Source: Purshia tridentata (taxonomy: Eukaryota > Streptophyta > Magnoliopsida > Rosales > Rosaceae). Taken from it: 43,536 nt of DNA. The notes under the pieces are model-generated. The model had not been told where the DNA came from, made no database searches, and worked only from the letters and a program-made list of their open reading frames with translations. The position numbers and the translations under genes are program-made. The stretch lies in the NCBI GenBank assembly GCA_003254885.1, contig QANT01005275.1, positions 1 through 43,536 on the forward strand, read 5' to 3'. Every line of letters starts with the position of its first letter. The first letter of the stretch is position 1. Positions 1 to 12,000 of the stretch are shown here, in pieces.

Positions 1-372
1 TTAAAAGGAGAATGTTATCCAACTTTTTTAATTGACTTTCTTTTTTATTATTTTTATTTTGTATTATAAATTTATGATCAAAATTATTTATTTGTTAAAT
101 CTAATTATAAATACTATTTTTAGACAAAATTAATTAAATAAAAAATCATTTAGTTATGTAATTGTGATATAATAAATAAACTATTTTGATAATAATTTAA
201 TTTGCTATTAGTTTATTTAGATAATTAAACGATTTTTTATTTAATTAATTTTTATAGAAATATTTTTAAAATAATTATTTTTCATATAAATAATTTAAAT
301 TATAAAAATATATTATAAAATAAGAATAATAATAAAAAATTTTGATAAAAAAAAATGAAGAGAGAATGTCTC
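1..372. repeat. AT-rich foldback (MITE-like) element, copy A
   Basis: This AT-rich stretch contains an imperfect long palindrome. The left arm around 138-180 is mirrored, as its reverse complement, by the right arm around 195-245. The same core recurs at 2085-2455 and 33975-34383, with the shared motif 'ttagttatgtaattgtgat' or close variants. The outer left end carries 'gagaatgttatccaac', which resembles the ends of the other copies. The element may start exactly at or before the window edge, so its left boundary is not certain. No coding capacity is visible. It is a non-autonomous DNA element by structure; the superfamily is unassigned. Confidence 0.5.
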
Positions 373-2084
373 TAATTAGAAAAACAATAATATATAGGAC
401 TATAGGACTCAATCTCAACTTTAAAATATCACTGAGCTTAAAACACCTTTAATCAGGAGAGAGAGAGAGAGAGGATGACAGAAGTCAGCGGTTAATGGTA
501 AACTGTTGTAGCACAAATGGACCACTTGGCAAGTTGGCAGTGACTTCTCAGACGCGCTGTCTCATTTATTAACTTCACATGTACACCCGTCTCTGCCTTT
601 CTTTTGTTTCACAACGCTGGCTTCAGATCCACGCATGCACAAACATCCGTGCATGCATCCATGATCATGATTCCATCTAAGGGTCAATAATAAATGTGGT
701 TAGCTGGAGGTTTGAGTTTTTGAGAAGGGAGAATTAATCACACCAATAAATGTGACAACCTCCAAAACCAAACCCTCATAAATACATGACTCTGATTGAT
801 TTGAGTCTTCTATAACTTCGACAACCATACTTCCCCGTTTCCTAGGGCTCTCACCTCTCTCTCACTTGACCCAGCAGGCCTTCACACTTCTTGAGGGATA
901 AATTTTGAATACAGATAGAAGCATTTATTACAATAGATGGTTGAACAGATTACACAATATTTCGTATACATTGGACCAATGCATAAACTCAGAGTTTCGA
1001 AGCATCTAGCTAGCCTAGAATTGTTGCGGTCATCTTGTAACTCAGTATTCGTCGGGTGAAGATTTCATGTCCTCATGTCTCTTCTTATCCTGTCTTATAG
1101 GTCAGCTCGTTTGATATCTAACATTGAATTGAAAAAAATAATAGCAAAATTTACATGTATTTAAGATAAAAGATAGGTAATATTTTTTAACGTGAAGAAA
1201 AACAATGAAAAGAAAATGACTTGGTCATAAAAGAAATGTTATCTTCACTAATCTACACCATTTTAAAGAGATTGCGTAGAATAAGTTTTTCTCATAATTT
1301 ATCTATCTTATTCTCGTATAATTTTTTTAAATTAAAATCATTTTTTTTTTCAAATATACATAAACTTGACATTTATTTTTTTCAATCAAATTTTAGCAAT
1401 AAAAAAATACCATAAAATTTGAGATTTGCTTCTTAATTATCATTTTACTTTTAAGAAAAAAATTTTTATTAACATTGTAAAGAAGAGGCAGAAAGAGATA
1501 TAGTATTTATGAACAGAAAATCTTTATTCATCCATATCTGATGGACATAGCCTTTAATAAAGATGCACAGGGTCTTAAAGACAAAGTAGCCCACATGCAT
1601 AAGCTTATTTTAATAAGTTGACCCATTTGAATGAGCCGATACTTGCCTAGATGGGCAATATTTCACTTGTCTCGTGTTTTTTATATACTATAAAACTATT
1701 CAGTATAATTCAGTGTAATTGGTCAACAATTTTAATCCTAAAATTGTGTAAAAATTAAATTTTATAAAATGTTTTATGTTTGTTAGTTATATATACATGT
1801 GAAAATGATGAAACAAAAATTTTAAAATCATATTCATCATAATTTTATATGTTATTATTAAAAAAGTTTTAAGAATTGATCTTTTCAACCATCTAGTAGA
1901 AATGAAGACCTGCCAAATGCCTGGCCTTTCATAAACATGGGGCAGAACAATATACACACATGGTAGACATTTGTATCATGAGCTTTTTCCAATATTTTGA
2001 AAACTATTTTGATTATGAATATTTAATTAAACTTAGTAGACATTTTTAATATATTCAACACTTTAAATAAGGTATTTTATATGA
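373..2084. other. intergenic DNA, no supported gene
   Basis: A short GA microsatellite lies at about 457-473. From 480 to 900 the sequence is less AT-rich and has several pyrimidine-rich tracts, as promoters and 5' leaders in this window do, but I find no spliced or unspliced coding frame that resembles a known protein. The rest is AT-rich and frames are short and low-complexity. A transcribed non-coding unit cannot be excluded. Confidence 0.5.
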
Positions 2085-2455
2085 GAAATACTATCCACCC
2101 TCTCTAAATTTACATTTTTCACCAACCTTCTCCTTTATTATTTTCATTACACAATATATTTAATTGATCCAAAACCTTCATATTTTCGATCTAACTATGA
2201 AGATCATTTTTACACAAATAAACTAAATCAGAAATCATTTGGTTATGTAGCTGTGATCAAATAAATAAACGATTTTATAACAATTTGATTCATTATTAAT
2301 TTATTTATAATAATTACATGATCGTTTAACGACTTTCGATTTAGTTGATTTTTTACATGAAAATATAAACGATTGAATTATAAAAATACATGGTAAAATG
2401 AGAATAATAAAGAAAAAGGTGGATGGAAAAAATAGAGAGCATTCTTCTTTATTAT
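2085..2455. repeat. AT-rich foldback (MITE-like) element, copy B
   Basis: This is the second copy of the family seen at 1-372. The ends are inverted: 'atactatccacc' on the left (about 2090) and 'ggtggat' near 2418 on the right. The centre, about 2220-2355, folds on itself: a segment with 'ggttatgtagctgtgatc' is mirrored by the segment with 'taattacatgatcgttt'. No open frame of interest. Boundaries are estimated to within about 10 bases because no clear target-site duplication was found. Confidence 0.55.
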
Positions 2456-4017
2456 AAACGCTTTTAAAATGGGTATTTTTTTTCATTACTAAATAAATTA
2501 TATAAATTTGTTGATTGGGTTGTGAACAAATTACTAAACACAGAACTGATCATGAACTGATCATTACCATCATAAATTCATATTAATGCAACTTTCTTAT
2601 TAATGTTTTTCCCAGTATTCATGCGATGCAAATAATGGATGCATTTAGATACGTAGGACTAGCTACATAATTAATTACACGAATATGATGTATGCAAATA
2701 CTGATAATAAATTACTGGGTCCTAAATTTGATGCAAAAATTAATGGCCCAGCCCAGCTTAATTAATACCATATTGAAGCATGCAAATGGCTCGCAATGCC
2801 ATCTTGTACGTACAACAAATTCATTGCGCGACGGCTGATATGTTTTTTAATAACAAATATTCAAGTCTTCGATTTACATCTCATTTGCTCACTATTCACT
2901 TCCCTCATTTCTCAACTTAGGTGGTGGACATTGGAAAGGTAGAGAGAAGAGGGAAGTTGATATTTGAAAACAAAAAATAAAATAATTCAGGGATAAAATT
3001 GAATCGAAAAGTTTACAAAAGTAAAACTGTAAAAGATAGAACTTAGAAGTTAACTAAAAACATTTGACAATGCTTTTGCAAGTGTAAAAAATGCTAAAGT
3101 CTTTTTTTAGCATTTGGCATAAATACATAAAAGTATTATTGACTTCATAGAAGCACTTGTATTACTTAGTTTGTGAACAAGCATCCGCCTAACAATGTTT
3201 AATGAAGAAACAAGTATCAAATGCTTTTGAGTGAATATGCATGAATAAGTTGGTTTTTAATAAAAAGTTTATTTTATTCTAACGAAAATATACTAATAAA
3301 CGTGCAAATTATTAATGATAAGTATTGCTTAAATTGAAACATGTTTAATTTTAATTTAACTTGTCATAATAAAAAATAGCATTGATTGATTCACACCAAT
3401 TACAGTTGTAATTAACTACAGTCCTACGGTTATAATTTGAATCTCAAAACAATAAATTTCTTAAAACATACTTAAACATATTATATAAAAAATTTGAATC
3501 AAGCACACACATATATGTAACTATAGTTAAGCTATAGTTACGGAGCAATCAGTACCTACGTTAATTGGTTAGCGATCTAAAAATCTATCTAGCAGGCACA
3601 AAAATTATCTTCATTGTTACAAAATTTAGTTAACTAAACTCTTAAAAATAATCAATTAAACTTTTGGTAATTTTATAAACCCTTAAAATAAACAAATTAT
3701 CTATACAAAAACACTCCCGTACAAGCTTTAACGACTTTAACCAACAAAACCTCATTTGAAAATGCAAATCCAAATTAATTTGCAACTACCAAACAAGAAA
3801 ATGCACTAGCTTCTTAAAAAAAAAAAATTTATGTTCGGATGATGCAATGCAAGCATAGTGTATAGGTAGCCAGCTCCGTTCTCAGTTGACAGCGCGTGGG
3901 AAGCAGTTGCCTGCCTCTACAGCGATGCATAACCATGATGATTACTAGACGACGAAAAAGCCACACTGAAGAAACAGAGAGCGAGCGCAATCTCGCATAC
4001 ATGGACGACTGCTGAGG

Positions 4018-4026
4018 ATATAAGAG
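4018..4026 (+). promoter_or_regulatory. possible TATA box of IRKI
   Basis: The motif 'atataagag' lies 110-118 bases upstream of the IRKI start codon. It is the best TATA-like match in the GC-balanced part of the upstream region and would place transcription start near 4050. Inference from sequence only; AT-rich DNA gives many chance matches. Confidence 0.25.
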
Positions 4027-4104
4027 CAAACCCACCCACGTCTGTACGCATATAGATGTGCCATGAATGACGCCATGACACCACCCCTCTATATCAAACA
4101 AAAC

Positions 4105-4116
4105 ATGCCGTTTTAG
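4105..4116 (+). promoter_or_regulatory. minimal upstream ORF before IRKI
   Basis: An ATG followed by two codons and a stop (Met-Pro-Phe-stop) lies 19 bases before the IRKI start codon, inside the probable 5' leader. If the transcript begins upstream, ribosomes would meet this minimal uORF first, which could lower or tune translation of the main frame. Whether it is in the mRNA is not known. Confidence 0.3.
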
Positions 4117-4135
4117 AGAATACTCTCAAACAAAC

Positions 4136-5786
4136 ATGCCTCCACTTTCAGCCTCTTCTTCGTCTTCTTCTTCTTCCTCCAAATCCCCACCCTTCCCTTC
4201 TCCTCCAACCCATTTCACCCCTGTAAGTGTTTGTTTCTCGGGAAAAAGAGAGAAAATAAATATTTAATGCCTAGCTTATTTAAGACCTCCTACCCCATTT
4301 ACTTATTAATGGTTATTTGTTTGTTGGTTGGTTGCAGATTCAAGAATGCGAGAGAGAAGAACTAGAAGTAGTAGATGGGATTGGGACTACCCCAAGTGGC
4401 GGTTGTACGGACACAACTCCAAAGCACCACCCTCCACCTCTCCACCACTCTCACCCCAAAAATGGCTCACGCCACACCAAGAAACACTCCGACCACTCCG
4501 CTAATTCAGTTACTGAAGAAGAAGACGGGTCCGTTTCGTGCAACAAGTGTCGACCTCACGCACGAGAGAAGATCTCCGTGGTACCTCTGGATAACACCAA
4601 CAAGAAGTACTATACCAGCTCCTCCTCGTCCGTGTCGTCCATGCCAAGCCCAAACGGCATTCTCAAGTCGATTCTCTCGTCGTTTACTCGGAAGAGCAGC
4701 AGTGGTCCCAAGCCTCCGCCGCCGTTGACGGACAACAACAACGCCGCCGCGGCGAGGGAGGAGCAGTGGAGGCTCGCCGTGGCGGAGCTTTCGCACAAGC
4801 TGGTCCAGGCCACGAGGAAGCGAGACGAGGCGCTTCTAGAAGCTTCGAGGCTCAAGTACTCCATGGCTGAGCTGGAGAAGAAGCTTAACAAGCTCGAAAT
4901 CTACTGCCACGGCTTGAAGTCCGGTCTCGACGAATGTAGCTCCAATTCGTCGCCGTACCAATTGGGCAAAACGACGTCGTCGTCGGTCCAAAACCGCCGA
5001 CATAGTTTCAGCGGGTTCAAATTCAACGACGAGAACAAGGTGGTCGTTGAGAATTTCTTGATTTCGGTCTCGGAAGCCCGAAATTCGCTCCGGCTCTTAA
5101 GCCGGTCACTCACTGTGCAGCTCCGGCAAATCGGAGGCGGCGGAACCAACAAAGTGTACGAGAAGATCGCGGTCCTTCTTCAACCTTACGACGTCAAGCT
5201 CTCGCTCTCCAAAAACCCCAGAAGCTTGCTCTTCTACTTGGAGGCTCTGCTGAACAAGGCCTTCTTCGAGGACTTCGAGTCGGCCGGGTTCCAGAAGAGC
5301 TCGCCGAACCCGATCCTGAACCCGGTTCAGAGGTGCGAGGCCAACGCGGCGTCGTTTCACATGCTCAAGGGGCTGACGTGGGACGAGGTTTTGATCAAGG
5401 GGACGAGGCATTTCAGCGAGGAGTTCAGCAGGTTTTGTGATAGGAAGATGAGTGAGATTGTCGCTATGTTGGGCTGGACCCGGGCCTGGCCCGAACCGTT
5501 GTTGCAGGCCTTTTTTGGAGCGTCTAAGAGCGTGTGGCTGGTCCACCTCTTGGCCACCGCGGTCCACCCGAGCTTGCCCATTTTTCGGGTGGACAAAGGG
5601 GTCGGGTTCGACCCGGTTTATATGGAGGATATGGGTGCGGACAAGGCGTGGAAGTTGGTACCATCTGTGGTTCGGATCATGGTCGCACCCGGGTTCTATG
5701 TGTATGGGAGTGTTGTCAAGTGCAAGGTGCTTTGCAGGTACAACAGCACTACTAGTAAGGGTTTGGCCCAATTATCATCACCTTAA
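4136..5786 (+). CDS. IRKI: IRK-interacting protein (IRKI/GIL1 family)
   Basis: Two exons: 4136-4222 and 4338-5786, giving 511 aa. The intron (4223-4337) has a GTAAGT donor and a TTGCAG acceptor and is phase 0. The start is the first ATG of a short Ser/Pro-rich exon whose end (HFTP) joins to IQECEREE. From the second exon alone the N-terminus would be missing. The protein has a Ser/Pro/His-rich low-complexity N-terminal third, then a coiled coil at about 170-228 (AELSHKLVQATRKRDEALLE and onward). A conserved block follows at about 357-385 (NPVQRCEANAASFHMLKG), then the C-terminal GIL1/IRKI domain at about 425-500 (SVWLVHLLATAVHP, VYMEDM, VAPGFYVYGSVVKCKV). Family members include Arabidopsis IRKI, which binds the receptor kinase IRK, and GIL1, needed for gravitropism in light; the biochemical activity is unknown. 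The second exon is markedly GC-rich compared with its surroundings. Family assignment is firm; exact orthology to IRKI is inferred from the N-terminal ECEREE motif. Confidence 0.87.
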
Positions 5787-7321
5787 TTAGAGTTTAATCA
5801 AATTTGAAACACACATATTTGGATACTTTGATGCTGCTGTTTTGATCTACTTATGTGGTAATGATTGTGATGCTATATATATATATATATTGTGTAATTT
5901 GGTTTTTGGGATGTTAATTTGGAGATTTTGGGATCAAACAAGCGGTAATTTATTTTTGTTCATTTTGTTTTATTCTTTGTTTGGTCCACTCGAATCTTTA
6001 TCATTTTTTTCTTGTTGGTACATACTAATTATAAAAGACCAGAAAGACTGTTTTCATGAATGGTTCCTAACTCCTCTATATATAATCATATGTAAGTTGG
6101 ATAGAATCAGTGGGCAAAAGAAGAAATAATTAACCAAGATGAAGAGGCCCCATGTGGAGTACTGAATGCTTATCTAGTAATTGCTTTTGGGAGCTTCTGA
6201 ATTTGATTGATATTTTTGTGTATCATGTTATGATATTAATAGAAGCTTTTTTCTGAGTATTGCAAGCTGCACAGTACCCTATGGTGGGTTGAAAAGCACA
6301 ACTCTATGTACAATAAGGTGAAAACCACTATGTTTGACAACGAAATGATGTATGTGAATATAACTCACTCTTTGGGATCAACTTATTTTTGGATTTCTCT
6401 TACTGTCTTAGTGTATGGGGTCAAACTTTCACAGTGTACAAGGTTATTGGGACCTGAGAGAGATGTTTGATGTTTCTTTCTGGGGTAAGTTTTCATTGGA
6501 AAAAAAAAAATGTGTTGGGCTTGGAGTTTGAGTAAGCAAAAAGGCAAAGCCTAGGCTGCTTACTCTTTCAGTGACACGTGACACACCGTAGCAAAGCTTC
6601 CAAAACTCTTTCTTTATAACTTTATATCTTTTGTCTGCAACTAGAGGTCAAGAGCACATATACATTTTATTACAAATTTACAGTAACCTCTTTTATTTTC
6701 AAGAAAAAAGATGTAGTAGCTTTTTCATGTCTGAATTCTGCATATCTTAATGAAAATTAAATTGATTTTTAGAAGATATAGAAGACTGGTTTCTGAAGTT
6801 GTCACATGGTACCACCAAAATTGATCAGCTAATGATTATTTACCAGCTGCAGAGCCTGACTAGGCACATGGTTTCAATGTTTCATATGCTTATTGGCCCC
6901 TGTGCTGCTGTCCCTCAGAGACCACACAACGCATCTATACAGGCTGTAGATCTCTCGGAGAATTTGGAATTCTTTGAACTACCATATCATACATCAGTCT
7001 TTCTCATTCTTGGTCCCTCAGTTTCTGTGTGAAATTGTGGATATCAAGGCCACAGATAAATGCCAGAAGGGGCTTGAGTAGGAGTGTAGGACTGAGAATG
7101 ATATTTAGGAGTAAAACTTGTCTTGAGTTTATATATTCATTGTGTCTTATCTCTTTCATAAAGTGTTCCCATTAATCTTTGAGATTTGTTTATGCCGAGA
7201 ATCCATAGTCCCATTTGGGTTGTGGAAATTTTGGTCTCACAAAATGGGGACACTTAAGAACATAATGGGGACTTCAATGAGCTATAATGTGTTGCCTAAT
7301 AAATTTGGGCTCCATTTCCCT
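5787..7321. other. IRKI 3' region and intergenic DNA
   Basis: The first few hundred bases are probably the IRKI 3' UTR and include a (TA) tract at about 5873-5891. The remainder has only short frames without similarity to proteins I recognise. A LINE remnant begins near the right end. Confidence 0.45.
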
Positions 7322-7468
7322 TCAACATTGGGGACTTTGGTTAGATTAGCTGTCAACTTGGGAGTGGGCCAAATGGTTGATGCTGAACTGTGGGGTCTTT
7401 TATTGGGCTTACATATGGCCTGAAACAGGGCTTGCATAGCTGTAGAGGTTGAGGTGGGCTTAAGCTGC
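7322..7468 (+). pseudogene. degraded LINE RNase H fragment
   Basis: In one + frame the peptide AVNLGVGQMVDAELWGLLLG (from 7349) matches the typical 'NLG...EAELWGL..GL..AW' core of the RNase H domain that ends the ORF2 protein of plant LINE retrotransposons. The codon after 'HMA', where the family normally has Trp, is TGA (7421-7423), consistent with a TGG-to-TGA change. Reading on in the same frame gives NRACIAVEVEV, where the family has VEVDS with the catalytic Asp; here that position is Glu. The fragment is therefore dead: a nonsense codon, a changed catalytic residue, and no reverse transcriptase nearby. Upstream frame continues to about 7142 with no recognisable domain. Assignment is from memory of the motif only. 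Confidence 0.5.
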
Positions 7469-7627
7469 CACCATAGCTCTTGTCCAGTATCAGGTTGAAG
7501 CTAGTCACTCACCCATTGTTCAGTTTCAGAATATCCATTACGGGTCTATACCATCACTGTATCTATTTCTCGCATCACTTATTCGTTACATGAAAATTTT
7601 ATTCATATTAACAAGAAATGGACCTAA

Positions 7628-8033
7628 GAGCATCTCCAAAAGACTATTCAAATGAAGAATTCTTCATTTTTTGAAGAGAGAGAAGGGTATTTTGAGCTCC
7701 AAGAGACCCTTCAAAATGAATCTTTATTTGAAAATTCAGTTTCTCTCTCTTCAAATCAAGGACCCTCTCTCCTCTCTTCAAATATTAATAACATTTAATT
7801 CTATTTATAATTTCTATACAATTTATATTATCTTTCCTCTAATAATAAATTTTTTCAATTAAATAAATTAAACTTTAGAATTAATTGCATAAAAAATATA
7901 TAAATTTTTAAAATTAGAAGAGTCTTTTGGAGAATAAAAAAATCAAGTAGCAAATATCACTCTTCAAATTGCCACATAAGTCATCAAATGTGATTTTGAA
8001 GAGTGATTTTACTAGAGTCTTTTGGAGATGCTC
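7628..8033. mobile_element. PIF/Harbinger (Tourist)-type MITE
   Basis: A 406-bp non-coding element with perfect 18-bp terminal inverted repeats, GAGCATCTCCAAAAGACT at the left end and its reverse complement at 8016-8033. It is flanked on both sides by TAA (7625-7627 and 8034-8036), the 3-bp target duplication expected of PIF/Harbinger insertions. The interior is AT-rich with CTCTCTTCAAAT motifs. A terminus starting GAGCATCTCC is common among plant MITEs. The near-perfect ends suggest a fairly recent insertion. Confidence 0.85.
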
Positions 8034-8036
8034 TAA

Positions 8037-9045
8037 GACTTCAGAAGAAAAAATTAATATTTGGATCTAAAATAAGAGATTTAAATTTGATTACTTATTT
8101 TAAAGGCTTGCATCCAATAAGAGTAACGTTTGAAGTCTTTTTTTTTCTTGTTGATTAAAAAATCTATATTTAAGTGATTTAGAGAATTATTTTGGAATAA
8201 TACTTTTTTTTTGTATATGCAATCCAACATATTTCAAATTGTCCATGTAAATTAAAAAAAATGTCTATTTGATTTTCACTAAGAAACAAAATATGAAACT
8301 TCTAAATGCTTTTTAATAATTACCTAAAAAATCTAAAATTTTAATTCAAATCTTGTCTCTTAATCTTAAAAGATAAAAAAAAATAATGTCTCTCAGAAGT
8401 CCTAGTGCTCCATGGCACCTCTCTCTCGGAGCCGTTATGGTTTGTTGCCAAATGCCATGATGGTCGGCCTCATATATATTAAAAGATTAGAAAAACAAAC
8501 GTGAAAAGCATATTTTGGAATATCATATATCAATTTGCAATTTACAGTCATTGAAGGTCAAAACTATAATTTCTTAAAAAATTGTGAAATCTAGTCAAAG
8601 CCACAACAGCACAGAATTTTCTATTCATCTTTGTTTTCCCCAAAAAAAAAAAAAAAAGAAGAATTTTCTACCCCTAAAAAAAGGAAAATGAAAATTTTTC
8701 TATACAATAATACAACTACTAGAAGAACAGAAAAGAAGGGATCAAGTCTTTTTTTTTTCTAGTTTTCTGTATCTCTGTCTTTCTCTTTCTGTGTTTTTCA
8801 GCCAAAACGCGAATTGCATATGCCGGTTCAACATTCCCCCAAAGTCAACACGTCACCACCCAGAAATAAAATCACCCCTTTTCATAATTAACTTCCATTC
8901 TAAGAAAGACAAAACAAAAGAAATTCCCATTTCCTCTCTCTCTCTCTCTCCCCGACTGCGTTCCTACGCGATCTCTCTCTCCGAGCCTTTTCGCTCTCGA
9001 ATCGATCGGTCCGGAGACGAAGAGGAAGAGAAAAAGCTTGGACCG
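8037..9045 (+). other. upstream region and 5' leader of the Sec1 gene
   Basis: The left half is AT-rich intergenic DNA with a poly-A run at about 8642-8656. From about 8740 the sequence turns pyrimidine-rich, ending in a CT microsatellite at about 8934-8952 and a balanced GC leader just before the Sec1 start codon. CT-rich leaders are common in plant housekeeping genes. No clear TATA box is seen. An ORF starting near 8791 is just the read-through of this leader into exon 1. Confidence 0.45.
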
Positions 9046-12000
9046 ATGTCCTTCTCCGACTCCGATTCGTCGTCATATGGCGCCGACTACAAGAATTTCA
9101 AGCAAATCACCCGTGAACGTGAGTTCCCTCCCTCTCTTTCTCACTCACTTTCATTTCAATTTACTTCAATTTCTTTGATGCTGAATTTGAATTTGATAAT
9201 TAGTTGCAGCATCTTATTGAAGCTGTAAGTGAATGAATTTGTGTTCTAATTGTTTCCAAATTTATTGCTTACTGAACGATCTTAGTGATTAGTGAAATGG
9301 AAGTAGATTTTCAGAAACTACGACTCCTGTGAATTATGGAGTTACTGATATGTGAGCTAGTATTGTGTGTGCAATGTCGGAGGAGCATAAAGCATTTCTC
9401 CGCTGTGATGCAATGTGCACCAGCTAGGCCAATTTTGTATTGCGTGTGCAACTCGTTGTGCTTTACATTCATTAGTTATGTTTCTGTTACTGTTGTTTAT
9501 AGTTGATGTTGTCATTATTGTTTCTTTTCTTTATTGTTATTATTAATATTATAATTTGTTGTTATATATCAATAGTGGGCCTAATGGCTTGGCTATTTTG
9601 CTGACTGATAATTGACCTGTTTTGGTTCGGTATTTTTATGTTTAGGATTATTGCATGAAATGCTCCGGTCATGCAAAACGGGGGACTCAAAAGCAACTTG
9701 GAAGGTACATACAGCTTGTATGATGTTGTCATTCGTGGTACAAAATTTCATATAAGTATTTCTTGTGTATGTTTTGGAGGTTTCGTGCCTCTCTTGATCT
9801 CTCTCCACACCCACACACATTTGTGACCCATCTGTCTATTGATTTATGTGAATATAATTGAAAATAGCTTTCATATGTTTCATGGACATAGGCTCTAGGA
9901 ATTGGATACATATTTGATGACATTCTTGTATTTGAAAGTGTCAGATCATATTAAAGAAGTAGGAAATTTTTAATTTTTCTTTTTTAAACCATCAACAGGA
10001 AATACATGTGTTTGATGCACTTATTATGTGTATACAACTTGTTGGTTTTTTTTGTCTATAATTGATAGAATTAATCAATATTGAGGTTTGTTAAGGGTGT
10101 CTCTAAGGTCTGTTCTGGAATAGGGTTGGTAAGTGAATGATCTGGTCAAGCCTTGAAGGCATTGTGGAATAGACCTGGAAGTATGAAAAGTGTGGCCTTA
10201 GGTTAAAGAATTATTATATCTCTCTTACTTTGGGGTACTGTAGTAAGCTGCCATACATTTACTTTTTTTGCACCAGTTAATATCATCTTTTATCTCTCTC
10301 ATAAACCCTTGATAATTTTCATTCTGATGATATCTTCCTTTTTTACTTGCAATGTTCATGCGGTCCTTGAATCTATATCTCTGTAGGTACTTATTATGGA
10401 CAAACTTACTGTTAAGATAATGTCTTACGCGTGCAAAATGGCTGATATTACAGATGAAGGTGTTTCATGTAAGCATCAAAAGGACCTTCTCTGAAATATG
10501 TTTCTTTTTTTTTCCTTTTTTTTGAGCATTGCCTTAGTATCACCTTTCTCCCCATTCAATGCTGTAATCAGCTGCATGAAGATAATGCTATGTTGTCCTG
10601 GTATTGGTTAACTGTAATTACTACTGTTTATTTGTCAATCACATTTACCTACCCTAGAACAAGGTGCGGCATGGTATTTATTGAACAGCATTATATCAAA
10701 CACATTGCCTCTTCCATTCTGATAGTATCTAAAACTTGAGGTGATGTCATATTTTCAATTTCATTGTGGAAGCCCTATGGGAAGGTGCTGACTGGTCACT
10801 GCAATGGTATTTAGTTTTCTAGATGGTGCAAAGTACTGAGTTATATCTGTTGCCATTTTAAGCTGAGAAGTGGTTGCCTGTTTTACCCCCTTCATTTATT
10901 TTTTGTTGAAGTCAATCAACTATTTAGTAAAAAGGAAATTATTTTAGTCATATAATTGTTGAGATAATGGTTCAGGCGTTGAGACAAAATTAAGATGCTA
11001 TACTGGTACATGTGCTTTTATTAAATTTTCAGTTGTTGGTTTTATTTGTACGTTTTACTAGAATTCATATTTTTCTGCAGTGGTTGAGGACATATACAGG
11101 CGAAGACAGCCATTGCCCTCCATGGATGCCATATACTTCATCCAGCCTACCAAAGAGAAGTAATACTTTTGTAATATTTTTTTTTTTTGGTTAATTTCCA
11201 CTCTTAATGTTATTAACTAAATGAAGATCAATATCTCTTTTATTGGTTTACTAAAAGAAATTGTTTGTTCGGACTGACTGACTTGAGTCAAATTGCGCTT
11301 TGTTGTGTTGTTCTATGTGTCTGTCTTGTTTGTTCTTGTTATTATTATTTTTTCATTCACTTTGCTTAAATCTGAAAATGAATTTCTAGTTAAGTACTGA
11401 CAAGAAAAAAAGGACTTGGAACTAATGCCCTTCCTTTCCCCATTGATGTAAGAACTAAGAATTAAGGACTGCCTTGCGATAGCCACTATGTGTGTGATCA
11501 GCCCCGCAAGTGAGAGAGAGTTGGCCAACATCCTAACAAACATGATATTAGAGCAAGAGAGCCCTGCACGTGAGGGGGATGATAGAATATTAAACAACTA
11601 TTGGCGCACATCCTAACAACTCAAGCTTTTGAGAGTAGTTTTACATCGAAAAAACTTGTCAAAAACAGGTTTGAGACCTAATAGTTGTGCTGAATTATTC
11701 AGTACATTATTAACTTTGACCGGAATGATGATTGATAGTAATTTCCTGCTCTTACACCATCTGCCCTTAGATATGTCCTTGCTTTGACCCAAAAACTTTT
11801 TCTTTGTTCTTTCTCACTTTCTGAAATCATAAGCAATGCTCATGTTTGTTTTATTCTTGGAGTAGAATATGAAATAAGAAATTTTCCCTGTTGATAATGC
11901 TGAACTGATTACCGTAATCATTTTCTATTCCTGTTGGGTTTTAACCTCAGGCTTATGGATGGAAGCCTTTCTAACTCTCTTTCTATGTGGTGTCAATTGC

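Larger units (their letters stand above)
2456..4135. other. intergenic DNA and upstream region of the IRKI gene
   Basis: AT-rich intergenic DNA without a recognisable gene up to about 3830. The last 300 bases before the IRKI start are more GC-balanced and probably hold its promoter and 5' leader. Their open frame on the opposite strand (3829-4101) resembles nothing I know and looks fortuitous. Confidence 0.5.

Noticed and set aside
3829..4101. A 90-residue minus-strand frame upstream of IRKI
   Set aside because: Cys/Arg/Leu-rich, no family resemblance, lies in the probable IRKI promoter.
4317..4337. Starting IRKI at the beginning of the open frame in exon 2
   Set aside because: The frame there opens on TTG and crosses a clear 3' splice site. 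The ATG at 4136 with a clean GT-AG intron gives a better N-terminus.
5106..5771. A 221-residue minus-strand frame through IRKI
   Set aside because: It lies opposite a GC-rich real exon, has Arg/Pro/His-rich composition and no recognisable domain; it is an antisense shadow.
6799..7032. A 77-residue plus frame downstream of IRKI
   Set aside because: No domain or family pattern, opens without ATG, and lies in 3' flanking DNA.
8791..9228. A 145-residue frame starting upstream of the Sec1 start codon
   Set aside because: It reads the leader, exon 1 and the start of intron 1. The family N-terminus [10 protein letters not shown] begins at 9046, and the frame ignores the donor at 9119.
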